Source: Tetramitus jugosus
Lineage: Eukaryota > Heterolobosea > Eutetramitea > Acrasida > Vahlkampfiidae
Direction of reading: 5' to 3'
NCBI GenBank assembly: GCA_937625935.1
Contig: OW569350.1
Location: 62,001 to 126,000, forward strand
Length of the DNA: 64,000 bases
The notes below the pieces were generated by a model, which worked only from the letters and a program-made list of their open reading frames with translations, was not told the origin of the DNA and searched no databases. Made by a program: the position numbers and the translations under genes. Of the stretch, positions 63,684-64,000 are shown piece by piece. Within the stretch, counting starts at the first letter, position 1. Every line of letters begins with the position of its first letter.

Positions 63684-64000
63684 CTAGATTGGACAACACC
63701 AAACAAAAACCGTGACGGGGGCAGGTGTAGAAGTGGTAGGATTGATACATTCACCTCTTCTTCCTACTGGGAAGGCACCTCCAAACGGAGCGTCTTGTCT
63801 CAAGACTCCTGGAGGTGTGCACTGACTTCCTCCTTCCAGCGCGAATTCATTTGCTAGGCAATTGACAACCACTACACCAGCACCATTGGATTGCCTCAAC
63901 GTACACCGAGTGACATCTACTCCCTTTGGACCTGGTGGACCTTGTGGACCGATTGGACCGGCAGGTCCGGGAATTCCATTTGGACCTTGTGGACCGGGTG
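63684..64000 (-). CDS. Collagen-like Gly-X-Y repeat protein, C-terminal end (5' truncated by window edge)
   Basis: The frame is open at the right edge. The first visible residues are a collagen-like run, GPQGPNGIPGPAGPIGPQG, continuing for nine Gly triplets. A C-terminal part of about 70 residues follows, with four Cys (RCTLRQ, NCLANEF, QCTPPG, GECINP) and a hydrophobic CCP ending. In proteins of this kind the Cys-rich part may help trimerise. Cell-surface or secreted placement is likely but the signal peptide lies outside the window. The triplets are coded by GGTCCA/GGACCT-type repeats. Confidence 0.75.
   Translation of the reverse strand, partial: PGPQGPNGIPGPAGPIGPQGPPGPKGVDVTRCTLRQSNGAGVVVVNCLANEFALEGGSQCTPPGVLRQDAPFGGAFPVGRRGECINPTTSTPAPVTVFVWCCPI

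Overview
This is a gene-dense window of a protist nuclear genome. Several traits fit a free-living amoeboflagellate of the Naegleria type (Heterolobosea): short GT-AG introns of about 65-150 bp, frequent Asn/Gln/Ser/Thr homopolymer runs, standard stop codons (TAA, TAG and TGA all used), an AT-rich base composition, very short intergenic gaps, and a gene set that mixes animal-like and fungal-like families (RCC1-BTB, BAF60, VPS9, RGS, Zn2Cys6). The lineage is an inference from style; no sequence search was possible.

Layout. 1-8.3 kb: 3' end of a RELCH-like HEAT protein, a multi-pass EI24-like protein, tRNA-Leu(CAA), TIM22, SEC31 (four exons, minus strand) and a three-RRM RNA-binding protein. 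8.3-17 kb: a 2,100-residue coiled-coil protein and the SWI/SNF subunit BAF60. 17-24 kb: a PH-VPS9 Rab exchange factor, a receptor-like Cache-HAMP-pseudocyclase-RGS protein, and BLOC1S1. 24-32 kb (minus strand): an N-myristoylation-motif BTB-BTB-GTPase, a CobW/ZNG1 metallochaperone GTPase, and a protein built from seven copies of an unfamiliar Cys-rich module. 32-43 kb: VPS39, two disordered proteins, a Zn2Cys6 transcription factor, an F-box/TPR protein and an RCC1-repeat gene whose BTB domain is broken.

43.4-48.5 kb is the accessory region. It is a head-to-tail array of related elements, all on the minus strand. Each is bounded by the palindrome GATCAATTGATC (or its half-site). Most end in a hairpin, a TTGTAT-type motif and an A-rich tail. 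Two copies keep intact ORFs (388 and 414 aa) encoding two RRM-like folds plus a coiled coil. The others are deleted or frameshifted. The array starts about 25 bp upstream of a tRNA-Tyr gene and ends inside the broken RCC1-BTB gene. It looks like a tRNA-associated, possibly site-specific, poly(A)-type retroelement family carrying only an ORF1-like gene. This is the best candidate here for an undescribed system.

48.5-64 kb: tRNA-Tyr(GTA) without an intron, a WWE-like protein, an adenosine deaminase with a presequence, an FNR-type reductase, a DUF1765-like protein, a multi-pass membrane protein, a Ser-rich protein, a secreted beta-mannosidase, and the end of a collagen-like gene.

Functionally, several genes serve membrane traffic (SEC31 for COPII, VPS39 for HOPS, VPS9 for Rab5, BLOC1S1 and a RELCH-like protein), but they are interspersed with unrelated genes and each probably has its own promoter. 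Gene models with introns were checked by reading frame across every junction. Several starts were moved to the first in-frame ATG.
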